Positions 16,495 to 25,131 of a DNA stretch of 27,156 bases are shown here, one piece after another. Within the stretch, counting starts at the first letter, position 1, and each line of letters begins with the position of its first letter. Source of the DNA: CAZTYI01 sp964466185 (GTDB lineage Bacteria > Chlamydiota > Chlamydiia > Chlamydiales > SM23-39); the NCBI GenBank assembly GCA_964466185.1, contig CAYXMS010000019.1, positions 1 to 27,156 on the forward strand, in the 5' to 3' direction. Position numbers and translations under genes: made by a program. The notes under the pieces are model-generated. The model ran no database searches, had not been told where the DNA came from, and saw nothing but the letters and a program-made list of their open reading frames with translations.

Positions 16495-17410
16495 TTTTTC
16501 TCTCCTCAGATTCTGTATTTTTTTCTTTTTTAGCAGCAGGCTTTTTCTTAACAGCTATTTTTGTATCAACTGTTTTAGCCTTTTTATTTACAGGATCTGT
16601 ATTTCCCTTGATCTCTTCTGCTAACTTTTCCTTTCCCTGATGCAAAGGTTTTTCTGCTTGTGGCCCTTGCGTTTTTGGTCTGACTTTTTTTACATCGTCC
16701 TTGGAAGACGCTAAATTCATCTCTTTTTTCTTAGCTAAAATTTGATCTTTAAAAACATTTAAAATCAGCTTGATGGTTTTCAAAGCATCATCATTACAAG
16801 CAATCGGATAGTCAATAAGATCAGGATTGCAATTAGTATCAATCAAGGCCATCACAGGAATGTTTAAAGTTCTAGCTTCCGCTACAGCAATATGCTCTTG
16901 CTTCGGATCAACTACAATTAAAAGTCCCGGAGGCTTGCGCATATTCCTGATGCCTGACAAATTACGCTCCAACTTGGACTGTTCTTTAGCCATGCCTGCT
17001 ATTTCTTTTTTAGTCAGTCCTTCGCCGCCTGTAGCTATTCGCTTTTCTATGCGCTCCAATGCTTTGATAGACTTGCGAATAGTCGACAGATTGGTCAGCA
17101 TCCCTCCTAGCCAACGTTCAGATACATAAAATTCACCAGTACTCTCTCCGCATTCTTGTATAATCGATTTCGCCTGCTTTTTAGTTCCAACAAATAAAAT
17201 GGATCTATGCTTAGCTATTACATCTTCAATCACAGCTACCGCTGAACGTATCTGCTGCATAGTTTTAGCTAAATCAATAATGTAAATGCCGTTGCGCTCT
17301 TCAAAAATAAAACGGCGCATCTTTGGATTCCAACGTCTTTTTTGATGTCCAAAATGAGCTCCGGATTCTAATAAATCCTTTATATTAACGCCTAATTCTT
17401 GTGCTTTCAA
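16487..17410 (-). CDS. rpsB: 30S ribosomal protein S2
   Basis: A 307-residue S2 protein of the small ribosomal subunit. LESGAHFGHQKRRWNPKMRRFIFEERNGIYIIDLAKT near residue 14 is the S2 signature. WLGGMLTNLSTIRKSIKALERIEKR and NIPVMALIDTNCNPDLIDYPIACNDDA complete the core, which ends near residue 235. The last 70 residues are a lysine-rich tail with repeated KK and PK words, beyond the roughly 240 residues of E. coli S2. The start codon appears to be TTG at 17410-17408, with AAAGG about ten bases upstream. No ATG lies between it and the conserved core. It sits 40 bases after the tRNA-Gly and overlaps tsf. Confidence 0.97.
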   Translation of the reverse strand: MKAQELGVNIKDLLESGAHFGHQKRRWNPKMRRFIFEERNGIYIIDLAKTMQQIRSAVAVIEDVIAKHRSILFVGTKKQAKSIIQECGESTGEFYVSERWLGGMLTNLSTIRKSIKALERIEKRIATGGEGLTKKEIAGMAKEQSKLERNLSGIRNMRKPPGLLIVVDPKQEHIAVAEARTLNIPVMALIDTNCNPDLIDYPIACNDDALKTIKLILNVFKDQILAKKKEMNLASSKDDVKKVRPKTQGPQAEKPLHQGKEKLAEEIKGNTDPVNKKAKTVDTKIAVKKKPAAKKEKNTESEERKNG

Positions 17411-17450
17411 ACCTGTCTTTCCTTTTTTTTAAGTTTATTTCTTAAGTTTT

Positions 17451-17521
17451 AGCGCCTGATCAGAATCGAACTGACACTCGTAGCTTGGAAGGCTACTGTT
17501 CTACCATTGAACTACAGGCGC
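17451..17521 (-). tRNA. tRNA-Gly (anticodon TCC)
   Basis: A 71-base cloverleaf with acceptor arms GCGCCTG / CAGGCGC and T as discriminator. The anticodon arm is GTAGC, loop CTTCCAA, GCTAC, which gives TCC. The T-arm loop reads TTCGATT. CCA is not encoded. It lies just upstream of rpsB, as in Chlamydia. Confidence 0.96.
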
Positions 17522-17836
17522 ATATCTCCTATAAAGAGAAAACATATTTTTACTTAAAAGAGAGTTTTTTTCAAAGGAAAAAGCAGTTCAATTTATTAAG
17601 ATTAATTAAAATAAATGAAAAAATGGCGCTACTCTGATAAAACAAGCTAAAAAATAATTGTTTTTTTAATTTTTACTTCTTTTACATCCTTTTTCAAAAT
17701 TTTTCTTTAAATGATTTAAACTTTTCAAATCTTTTTTGATAGAAAAAATTTTTCTTTAATAAAAAATTTAAGATATTATGGAAAATAGGCCTGATAAAAA
17801 AACCATATTCGGGCTAAATATCAAATAATTATAACT
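17522..17836. other. 315-bp divergent spacer, ompA absent
   Basis: AT-rich spacer between the tRNA-rpsB-tsf unit and pbp2. No open frame of note is present on either strand. It should hold both promoters. TATTAT near 17773-17778 is a possible -10 for pbp2, without a good -35. In classical Chlamydia the major outer membrane protein gene lies between rpsB and pbp2. Nothing here resembles it. Confidence 0.6.
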
Positions 17837-20800
17837 ATGAAATATTCTTTTAACAGCAAAATCTACCGGGTTCTGAACTTTGTTTTGGTCTTAATGCTAG
17901 TCTTAACTTTTAAAATCTGGCATTTATGCATTATTAAAAATGAAGAAAAAATCAAAGAAGCCGCAAAACCACAGACTAGGACTATTCTGGAAAGAGCGCA
18001 AAGAGGAGCTATCTATGACAGAAATTACCGACCCCTGGCCATTAACCATATTTGCTATAAAGCCTGTATCTATTATGCCCATTTTAGGCAGATTCCGACT
18101 TTTGCTTTAGAAAAACAAGGAAATCAAACTTTAAAAAAACGACCGCGTAAAGAATATATCAGGAAACTTTCTGAAATGCTCTCCGAGGAGCTGAATTTAA
18201 ATGCTGAAAGAATCGAAGATCTGATTTATGCCAAAGCTGCTCTTTTGCCGCATGTGCCTTTTATCATTAAAGACAATCTCTCAGAACAGCAATATTACCG
18301 GTTAAAAATTCTACAAAAAGATTTTCCCGGACTGCAGGCAGAGATTGCCTCCGAACGATTTTATCCCCAGGGCAAAACAGCTGCCGATATGATTGGCCAT
18401 ATGGGAGCGATTTCTCTTTACGAATACCAAAAATTGGCTGCAGAAATTCAAGAATTAGAAGAAGAATATTTAGAAAATATTAAAGAAGAAAATAATATTT
18501 TTAGAAAAAGCAGCAGCAGCTTGAAAAAAATTTTAGAAAAGCTGGAAAAACTTAAAAACAAAGCCTATCAAATTAATGATCTCGTCGGCAAAAGCGGGCT
18601 GGAATTTTTTTTTGAAAAAGAACTCAGAGGCCTCCACGGCAAAAAAAATTATGCTGTGGATATCCAAAGCAATGTACTTGCAGAACATCCAAAGCAGGGA
18701 AAAAAGGCGCAAGAAGGCAAAAGCTTTTGCAGCTCTATTATTATTGAACTGCAGCAATATGCTGAAAAACTGTTGCAAGAAGACGAGCATTTTCGAATAG
18801 GCAAAAGCAGATACTATGATCCTAAAAAACAAGAGCGCATCGTACAGCCCCAGCCCGCTATAAAAGGCGGTGCTATTGTAGTTATGGACCCCAAAACAGC
18901 AGATATTTTAACTTTAGCCACCTATCCCAGCTTTAATCCTAATAATTTTGCCAGCTTTCCCAAAAACAATCTTAAAAAATTAAAATGGTTGGAAAATCCT
19001 GCCTATGTGCAGCAAGTTTTTGATGGCAAAAGTAATTTTTTTGCTGACAACCTAACCCGAAAAAAACTCTCCTGGTCGCTTTTTACCGATCTTATGGCTT
19101 TGAACAATCCAGCTTTAAAAGCAGCTTTGAAACAAGCAGGCACTATTAAAAAAGCTTCTCTTATACAAGAAGCCATGGAAGAGCTGCTTTATCTTGCCTC
19201 CAGCCAAGACGCCCCACTGGTTTTAGATCTGATTTTTCCCGAGAAAAAAATACCCCAGACTATCGAAACCCAAAAAATAAACCGTAATTTGAAAAAACAT
19301 AGCCAGGAATTAGCTTCTATCAAAAACAAATTATTTGCCTATTGCGGAAATTTGAAAAATTGCGACAAGCTTTTTTTTATTGATCTTCTAAGAATTGCTC
19401 TTAACAGTCCTATTTTCTCAGATGGACTTTTACAGAAAACCGGCCATTTTTCTTTAGAAAAATATTGGGATTTTTCTAAAAATATTATTTTCTTAAAAAC
19501 AGAACTGAAAAAAATCTTAAAACCGCTATACCATCAGATTTATTTTAAAAAATTTAAAAAACGCTATCAGACAGATTTTTTAAAAACAAAAAGAGAAGAA
19601 GAAAAGGAAAAGAAAATTTATCCTAAACCTTATCTGGAATATTTAGATCAGTTAGAAAATGAATTCTTTACTGAATTTTTAGAAAAAAATGAACTTCTTC
19701 TTTTAATCTCCTGGATCAAAGAAACTTTGCCTCAAGAGTTTACTCTTGTACCTTTTTATAAAAAACTTATGCAAGCTAAACACGAAAATAACGAAGAACA
19801 AAACCCTGAAAATGACAGTTCCCATTATTTTAATCTGGTTAAATCTTTAAAAGAGGCTGAAAAAAATTGCCAGGAATTAAACTTCGAGCTGAGCTACAAC
19901 CTTTTAAAGACAGTGCGCTCTTTTCATGAACTGGAAAGGCCTCTTTTGGGACGCTACTTCTTTTTAAGAAAATCCCACTTAGAAAAAGATCTGGCCAGCT
20001 GTTTTTATCCACAAAGCGGCTATGGTTTTATGAGCTCTTATGCTTATAAAAAATCAGCGCCCTTAGGCTCTATTTTCAAATTAGTGCCCGCTTGGACTGC
20101 TTTAAAAAAACAGTACCTAGCCTCTCACAACAAACCTAAAAATTCCAATCTGCTCAATCCTTTTTCCATGATAGATACCAGACAAGACAAACTAGTTGTC
20201 GGCTATACTTTAGACCGAAAACCTTATCCGCGCTATTATAAAGGAGGACGTCTGCCGGGCTCTTCCAACCGCAATATGGGCCAGATTGATCTAATCTCTG
20301 CTCTTGAACAATCCTCTAATCCCTACTTTGCTATTTTAGCCGGCGATTTTTTAGACAGTCCGTATGATCTATTCGATGCTGCCAAGCAACTATCTTTTGG
20401 AGAAAAAACCGGCATCGAGCTGCCCCATGAAAATAGCGGCTGCCTGCCTGATGATCTAGCTGTTAATAAAACCGGCCTTTATTCTTTTGCCATGGGCCAG
20501 CATTCATTTGAAGCAACGCCCCTACAAACTGCCGTCATGCTCTCGGCTATTGCTAACGGCGGAAAAGTGCTCAAGCCCAAACTAATCAAAGAAAAACCAA
20601 CTGAAATAAACCGTAAAATTCTTTTACCAAACCCTGTCAGGAACATGATTTTAGAAGGAGTAGACAAAGTGCTTTGGGGAGAAAAAGGCTCTGCCAGGCC
20701 AATCACGATCTTAAAACTAAGGGATGATCCTGTCTTGCGGGAAGAATACAAAACTTTAAAACATCAGCTGATTGGAAAAACATCCACATCTGAGTTTATG

Positions 20801-21001
20801 TATAAAATGGGACTTTCGCCTTCTGTCAAGGCAGATAAATATAAAGATATCTGGTTTGGCGGATTTTCATTTAAAGATGCTTCCTATCAAAAACCGGAAC
20901 TGGTGATCGTCGTTTACCTGCGTTTTGGCAATGCCGGAAGAGAAGCCGCCCCTATTGCCGCTAAAATAGTTCAAAAATATAGAGAACTAAACCAAAAATA
21001 G
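17837..21001 (+). CDS. pbp2: Penicillin-binding protein 2 (class B transpeptidase), chlamydial long form
   Basis: A 1054-residue class B PBP, a membrane-bound transpeptidase that cross-links peptidoglycan in division or elongation. A single helix spans about 13-33. RTILERAQRGAIYDRNYRPLAIN (about 48-70) is the pedestal motif. IVVMDPKTADILTLATYPSFNPNNF begins the catalytic domain. The active site has S745-I-F-K748, S826-S-N828 and K981-T-S983. An insertion of about 350 charged residues (roughly 375-720) separates the first catalytic strand from SIFK. Chlamydial PBP2 proteins are also over 1000 residues long, so the length fits the phylum. The third motif reads KTS rather than the standard KTG. 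It is followed tail to tail by the UXS gene with 16 bases between. Confidence 0.95.
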   Translation: MKYSFNSKIYRVLNFVLVLMLVLTFKIWHLCIIKNEEKIKEAAKPQTRTILERAQRGAIYDRNYRPLAINHICYKACIYYAHFRQIPTFALEKQGNQTLKKRPRKEYIRKLSEMLSEELNLNAERIEDLIYAKAALLPHVPFIIKDNLSEQQYYRLKILQKDFPGLQAEIASERFYPQGKTAADMIGHMGAISLYEYQKLAAEIQELEEEYLENIKEENNIFRKSSSSLKKILEKLEKLKNKAYQINDLVGKSGLEFFFEKELRGLHGKKNYAVDIQSNVLAEHPKQGKKAQEGKSFCSSIIIELQQYAEKLLQEDEHFRIGKSRYYDPKKQERIVQPQPAIKGGAIVVMDPKTADILTLATYPSFNPNNFASFPKNNLKKLKWLENPAYVQQVFDGKSNFFADNLTRKKLSWSLFTDLMALNNPALKAALKQAGTIKKASLIQEAMEELLYLASSQDAPLVLDLIFPEKKIPQTIETQKINRNLKKHSQELASIKNKLFAYCGNLKNCDKLFFIDLLRIALNSPIFSDGLLQKTGHFSLEKYWDFSKNIIFLKTELKKILKPLYHQIYFKKFKKRYQTDFLKTKREEEKEKKIYPKPYLEYLDQLENEFFTEFLEKNELLLLISWIKETLPQEFTLVPFYKKLMQAKHENNEEQNPENDSSHYFNLVKSLKEAEKNCQELNFELSYNLLKTVRSFHELERPLLGRYFFLRKSHLEKDLASCFYPQSGYGFMSSYAYKKSAPLGSIFKLVPAWTALKKQYLASHNKPKNSNLLNPFSMIDTRQDKLVVGYTLDRKPYPRYYKGGRLPGSSNRNMGQIDLISALEQSSNPYFAILAGDFLDSPYDLFDAAKQLSFGEKTGIELPHENSGCLPDDLAVNKTGLYSFAMGQHSFEATPLQTAVMLSAIANGGKVLKPKLIKEKPTEINRKILLPNPVRNMILEGVDKVLWGEKGSARPITILKLRDDPVLREEYKTLKHQLIGKTSTSEFMYKMGLSPSVKADKYKDIWFGGFSFKDASYQKPELVIVVYLRFGNAGREAAPIAAKIVQKYRELNQK

Positions 21002-21017
21002 TCAAACAAGCTTAAAG

Positions 21018-21962
21018 CTACACTAAAAGTTTTTGAAAATATGCAATAGTAGCTTTCAGCCCTTTTCTTAAATCTGTTCCAGGCTCCCAATGAAGTTGTT
21101 TTTTAGCTTTTTCAATATCAGGCTGCCTCTGTTTAGGATCATCGGCCGGCAATTTTTCAAAAACTAATTGAGACTTGGAATTTGTCAATGCCAAAATTTC
21201 TTCTGCCAGTTCTAAAATTGTAAACTCTTTAGGATTGCCTAAATTAATTGGCCCAATAATCTGGCTGTCGGAATCCATCAGCTTCAAAAAGCCATTAATT
21301 AAATCATCGACATAACAAAAAGATCTGGTCTGCGAGCCATTTCCATAAATGGTAATATCTTCGCCTTTTAAGGCCTGCATAATAAAATTGGACACGACTC
21401 TGCCATCATGAGGATGCATATTCGGGCCGTAAGTATTAAAAATACGGGCCACTTTAATTTTGACCTTATGCTGGCGATGATAATCAAAAAACAAAGTCTC
21501 AGCCGATCTTTTGCCCTCGTCGTAGCAAGAACGCAGGCCTTTAGGATTAACATAGCCCCAATATTCCTCCGGCTGCGGATGAACTTGGGGATCTCCGTAA
21601 ACTTCAGATGTAGACGCCTGAAAAATTTTGACTTTTAACCGTTTGGCCAGACCCAATAAATTTAAAGCTCCCAAAAAACTAGTCTTAGTCGTAAAGATCG
21701 GATCCGCCTGATAATGTACGGGAGAAGCCGGGCAAGCCAAATTATAGATCTCATCGACCTCGACAAATACCGGCTGGCAAACATCATGGCGCATGACTTC
21801 AAAATGGGGATGCTTTAAAAGCTCTAAAACATTGTCTTTAGCGCCAGTTAAAAAATTGTCCAAACAAATAACTTCTTGCCCTTGCCTCAATAATCTAGCA
21901 CATAAATGAGAACCCAAAAAACCAGCTCCGCCGGTAACTAAAACTTTTTTTCTTTTCTGCAT
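21018..21962 (-). CDS. UDP-glucuronate decarboxylase (UDP-xylose synthase type)
   Basis: A 314-residue extended SDR enzyme that should convert UDP-glucuronate to UDP-xylose through an NAD-bound 4-keto intermediate. The NAD site is GGAGFLGSHL (11-20). CPASPVHYQADP (77-88), STSEVYGDPQVHPQPEEYWGYVNP (117-140) and CYDEGKR with Y147 and K151 are the UXS pattern. RIFNTYGPNMHPHDGRVVSNFI and QTRSFCYVDDLINGF follow. E120 in TSE is the residue linked to decarboxylation in this family. No membrane helix is present, so the enzyme is cytoplasmic. It diverges from the epimerase gene at 22414, which uses the same substrate. Confidence 0.92.
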   Translation of the reverse strand: MQKRKKVLVTGGAGFLGSHLCARLLRQGQEVICLDNFLTGAKDNVLELLKHPHFEVMRHDVCQPVFVEVDEIYNLACPASPVHYQADPIFTTKTSFLGALNLLGLAKRLKVKIFQASTSEVYGDPQVHPQPEEYWGYVNPKGLRSCYDEGKRSAETLFFDYHRQHKVKIKVARIFNTYGPNMHPHDGRVVSNFIMQALKGEDITIYGNGSQTRSFCYVDDLINGFLKLMDSDSQIIGPINLGNPKEFTILELAEEILALTNSKSQLVFEKLPADDPKQRQPDIEKAKKQLHWEPGTDLRKGLKATIAYFQKLLV

Positions 21963-22010
21963 GTTTAAAAATGTTAACAGGTTAAAATTTTAATTTTTCA
22001 AAAAACTAAA

Positions 22011-22074
22011 ACTACAAGTTTTACAAACTACAAGTTTTACAAACTACAAGTTTTACAAACTACAAGTTTAGCAA
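22011..22074. repeat. Four 16-bp tandem repeats with internal dyad
   Basis: The unit ACTACAAGTTTTACAA occurs three times exactly (22011, 22027, 22043) and once with one change (TTTAGCAA at 22059). Across each junction AAACT-ACA-AGTTT forms a small palindrome, so the array gives spaced dyads every 16 bases. It begins about 50 bases upstream of the UXS start codon. Confidence 0.9.
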
Positions 22075-22153
22075 ACAGCTGATTTTGCCGCCTCTTTATT
22101 TCCTGCAATCTATGCTTATCATTTTTACTTTTATCTTATTTTTTCTTTTCTTT

Positions 22154-22220
22154 TTTATCAAAAAACACCAGTAAAACCTGCTCCTTTAGGTGCGGGATAA
22201 GCTGGTATTTTTTTGATAAA
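22154..22220. repeat. Long nested inverted repeat in divergent spacer
   Basis: TTTATCAAAAAACACCAG (22154-22171) pairs with CTGGTATTTTTTTGATAAA (22202-22220) with one mismatch and one bulge. The 30-base loop contains a second dyad, ACCTGC with its GC-rich partner GCGGG, and ACCT/AGGT. It is not positioned as a terminator for either flanking gene, since both are transcribed away from it. Confidence 0.8.
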
Positions 22221-22413
22221 CCAGTAGCTGCCAAGACTACAAATTCTTAATAACAAACTCAAAATTTTTAAAATTTTTAAACCCTTGCAATCCGGTAAAA
22301 GTAACCAAAAATGGGAAACTGGAAAAATAGCTTTAAAATTAATCAAAATCAAATTCCTATATATGTTAAACTTTTCATAAAATTTTAAGATTAAAAGTTA
22401 AAAATATTTTTTT

Positions 22414-23451
22414 ATGCGTATTTTAATTACAGGAATAGCAGGATTTATTGGATTTCACTTGGCTCAAAAGCTGAAAAGCCTAGGACATTTTGTTATTGGA
22501 ATAGATAATTTTAATAGCTATTACAGCACAAAGATAAAAAGACAAAGAGCAAAAATCTTACAAAATCAACAAGTACAAATCTTAGAAAAAGATGTCCAAG
22601 AAAGCAGCTTTTTAACAGAAACATTCGAAAAATATCAAATTGCCCATATCGTACATCTGGCAGCACAAGCAGGTGTAAGATATTCCTTTCAGCACCCCGA
22701 AAAATATTTATCTTCCAACATCGGCGGTTTTTTAGCACTTCTAGAGGCTTTAAAAAATTTTCCTCAAATAAAAACTGTTTACGCCTCTTCTTCTTCCGTA
22801 TATGGCTTAAATGAAAAAATACCATTTTCCACCCAGGACAGAACGGATCTTCCCGCCAATTTTTATGGAGTTAGCAAAAAGACCAATGAACTGATGGCTT
22901 ATGCCTATCACCATCTATATGGTTTGAATTTGATAGGGCTAAGATTTTTCACTGTCTACGGACCCTGGGGACGGCCGGATATGGCCTATTTTAAATTCAC
23001 TCAAAAGATTATCGAAAACCAGCCGATCAGGCTATTTAACCATGGCAAAATGCAAAGAGATTTTACTTACATAGACGATATTATAAATGGTGTCATTGCT
23101 GCAATCCATACTGATACAAATTTTGATATCTTTAATCTGGGTAATAACCAGCCCGTAGAAGTTCTAAGCTTAGTTCAGCTCATAGAAAAGTTTTTAAATA
23201 AAAAAGCTATTTTAAAATTTTTGCCCCTCCCCAAAGGAGAAGTTATCAAAACCTATGCAGATATTTCCAAAAGCCAAAAAATTTTAAATTTCCATCCTAA
23301 AACTTCTTTTCCAACGGGCATGGAAAAATTTTTAAATTGGCATTCTTCCTGGACAAATATACAAAAAAAATCTCAAGCCTCTGCATTTTCCGATAAATCT
23401 TTGAAAACATCCGGTAAAGACTCAATCAAATCAGAGGCCATCAAAGAATAA
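22414..23451 (+). CDS. NAD-dependent nucleotide-sugar epimerase, UDP-glucuronate 4-epimerase-like
   Basis: A 345-residue extended SDR enzyme of the CapI/LpsL type. It probably interconverts UDP-glucuronate and UDP-galacturonate at C4. The NAD site is GIAGFIGFHLA (7-17). HLAAQAGVRYSFQHPEKYL (81-99) matches the CapI group, where GVRYS is typical. SSSSVYG (125-131) and Y151-GVSK155 are the catalytic groups. GLRFFTVYGPWGRPDMAYFKFT and QRDFTYIDDIINGV are also characteristic. GalE itself is less likely because of RFFTVYGPWGRPDMA. The last 26 codons overlap the Nnr gene on the other strand. This is the partner of the UXS gene across the shared spacer. Confidence 0.88.
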   Translation: MRILITGIAGFIGFHLAQKLKSLGHFVIGIDNFNSYYSTKIKRQRAKILQNQQVQILEKDVQESSFLTETFEKYQIAHIVHLAAQAGVRYSFQHPEKYLSSNIGGFLALLEALKNFPQIKTVYASSSSVYGLNEKIPFSTQDRTDLPANFYGVSKKTNELMAYAYHHLYGLNLIGLRFFTVYGPWGRPDMAYFKFTQKIIENQPIRLFNHGKMQRDFTYIDDIINGVIAAIHTDTNFDIFNLGNNQPVEVLSLVQLIEKFLNKKAILKFLPLPKGEVIKTYADISKSQKILNFHPKTSFPTGMEKFLNWHSSWTNIQKKSQASAFSDKSLKTSGKDSIKSEAIKE

Positions 23452-24977
23452 GAACTTTTCTTTTCTGCTGCTTTTTCTCCTGCCAGGCTATGTATAAAAA
23501 CAGCCAAAACAGCAGCTTTTAAAAAGCTGTTTGCTTTTTTGATGTTTTTTCTAGCTGAAAAAGCCGCTATCATTCCTGTTAAAACATCGCCAGAGCCGGC
23601 TGTGGCCATGCCGGGATCTCCTCGAGCAATAATCAGTGGTCTTTTTTGTTTTTGGAAAATAAAGCTCGGAGCTCCTTTTAACACTAAAATACAGTTTTTT
23701 TTCTCAGTAAATTTTTGACATTTTTCTAAAAGTTTTTCATCTTTAATGCTTTTATCTTTTTCATTAAGCAACCTTAACATTTCGCCTTTATGAGGAGTTA
23801 AAACTATATTTTCCGGCAATTTTAAATCCGGATTCTGAGCTAAGAAATAAAGGCCATCAGCATCTATAACTAAAGGCTTTTTAATTTGAGGCAGCACTGC
23901 TTTTAAAACCTGCGCTATTGCTTTTGTCCTGCCAAGTCCCGGCCCAACAAAAACAGCGCCGGCCTGATTACACATATCCACAATTCTATTCAGCTCTTTA
24001 GTCTCTGTCTTGAGATGCTCTTTGATAATTTCATCGTCTATTTTTTTATAATCGCTTTTGCCGCCCGCTAAAAACAGCCTTACCATACCGGAGCCGGACC
24101 TTAAAGCTGCCCTAGCAGCCAAATTAGCCGCCCCTTCCATAGAAACAGAGCCTGACAGACCGACAACATATCCGGCTTCATACTTATGCTGAGTCCGTTT
24201 GATCTCAGGCAGCTGACTGCCAAGCCCTGTTTTTTCCAAAAGCTCGAAATCCGCCTGGGCAGTCTGCAAAAACTTTTTATCCAAGCCAAAATCTATCTTT
24301 ACCAGTTTTCCGACTTGCTCAAAACCATTTTCCAAAAAAAAACCTCTCTTCGGCGCTCCCAAATAACAAGTCAGATCCGCTTTAACAGCAACGGGTTTGA
24401 TTTCTCCGGTATCACCATCCAAACCAGATGGTATATCAATAGAAATTTTATAATTTTTAGTTTGATTGATTTTTTCAATGATTTGAGAAATCATCGGATC
24501 AATCTCTCCTTTTAAACCGCTGCCAAAAATACCATCTAAAATAATGGCATCTTCTGCAAAAATCTCAGAAAAGATTTCTGTTTGCTCTTCGGACTTTTGC
24601 TCTTTAAGACATAAACTCTTGCCGCCTGCCGATAAATATTGCTGATAAGTTTGACTGGCCAAAGGACTAAAATACTTTTCTGGATAAAGATTCAAGCACC
24701 TGGTTTTAAAACCCGCTTTCAAAAGTTGTAAAAGTACAACGAAACCATCGCCCGCATTGTTGCCTTTACCAGCTGCAAGCACAATATTTTTAGCTTTTAT
24801 ATGCTTATTTTTAATAGATTTTTTAAAAAGCTCTAAAATTTTCTCTGCTATTTTTTGCCCAGCTGTTTGCATAAAAACAAAAGCACTTGCCCCTTCGGCA
24901 ATTGCCAATTTTTCAATGTTTTGCATTTCCCGAGAAGACAAAACCCGGCTTACGCTATTTATTTTTTTTAAATGCAT
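23373..24977 (-). CDS. nnr: Bifunctional NAD(P)H-hydrate repair enzyme (epimerase and ADP-dependent dehydratase)
   Basis: A 534-residue two-domain metabolite repair enzyme. The N-terminal YjeF domain (about 11-230) epimerises S/R NAD(P)HX, with GKGNNAGDGFVV (70-81), DGIFGSGLKGEID and SIDIPSGLDGDTGE. The C-terminal YjeF/ribokinase-like domain (about 250-530) dehydrates S-NAD(P)HX using ADP. It contains FVGPGLGRTKA, VIDADGLYFLA, LTPHKGEMLRLL, LVLKGAP and GDPGMATAGSGDVLTGMIAAF, with D464 in GSGD as the catalytic aspartate. Both active sites look intact and the fusion order is the common one. The 3' end overlaps the epimerase gene by 79 bases. The start has only a weak purine-rich site, so the ATG is the best available. 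Confidence 0.95.
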   Translation of the reverse strand: MHLKKINSVSRVLSSREMQNIEKLAIAEGASAFVFMQTAGQKIAEKILELFKKSIKNKHIKAKNIVLAAGKGNNAGDGFVVLLQLLKAGFKTRCLNLYPEKYFSPLASQTYQQYLSAGGKSLCLKEQKSEEQTEIFSEIFAEDAIILDGIFGSGLKGEIDPMISQIIEKINQTKNYKISIDIPSGLDGDTGEIKPVAVKADLTCYLGAPKRGFFLENGFEQVGKLVKIDFGLDKKFLQTAQADFELLEKTGLGSQLPEIKRTQHKYEAGYVVGLSGSVSMEGAANLAARAALRSGSGMVRLFLAGGKSDYKKIDDEIIKEHLKTETKELNRIVDMCNQAGAVFVGPGLGRTKAIAQVLKAVLPQIKKPLVIDADGLYFLAQNPDLKLPENIVLTPHKGEMLRLLNEKDKSIKDEKLLEKCQKFTEKKNCILVLKGAPSFIFQKQKRPLIIARGDPGMATAGSGDVLTGMIAAFSARKNIKKANSFLKAAVLAVFIHSLAGEKAAEKKSSYSLMASDLIESLPDVFKDLSENAEA

Positions 24978-25008
24978 ATTTAATCTTTTCTTCTGCCAAC
25001 ATCTATCT

Positions 25009-25028
25009 ATTTATATATATATATAAAT
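25009..25028. repeat. 20-base perfect AT palindrome
   Basis: ATTTATATATATATATAAAT lies 32-51 bases upstream of the nnr start codon. It may be part of an AT-rich promoter region or simple sequence drift. Confidence 0.4.
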
Positions 25029-25131
25029 CTGGGGGATTGCATCATGTTATCTATTCAATCATACCAAAAATGTTAAAAAAAACTAAAAACTATTGTAATA
25101 TTAAAATTTAATATTTAACAAAAGAAGAAAA

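Larger units (their letters stand above)
21963..22413. other. 451-bp divergent spacer with repeats
   Basis: Separates the UXS gene and the epimerase gene. It holds a four-copy 16-bp tandem repeat (22011-22074) and a long nested inverted repeat (22154-22220), both listed separately. A 64-codon minus-strand open frame at 22158-22352 has no ribosome-binding site and overlaps the inverted repeat, so I do not call it a gene. Promoters for both genes are expected here but not readable. Confidence 0.6.

Noticed and set aside
22158..22352. 64-codon minus-strand open frame
   Set aside because: It lies over the nested inverted repeat, has no ribosome-binding site, and its composition looks like translated AT-rich spacer.
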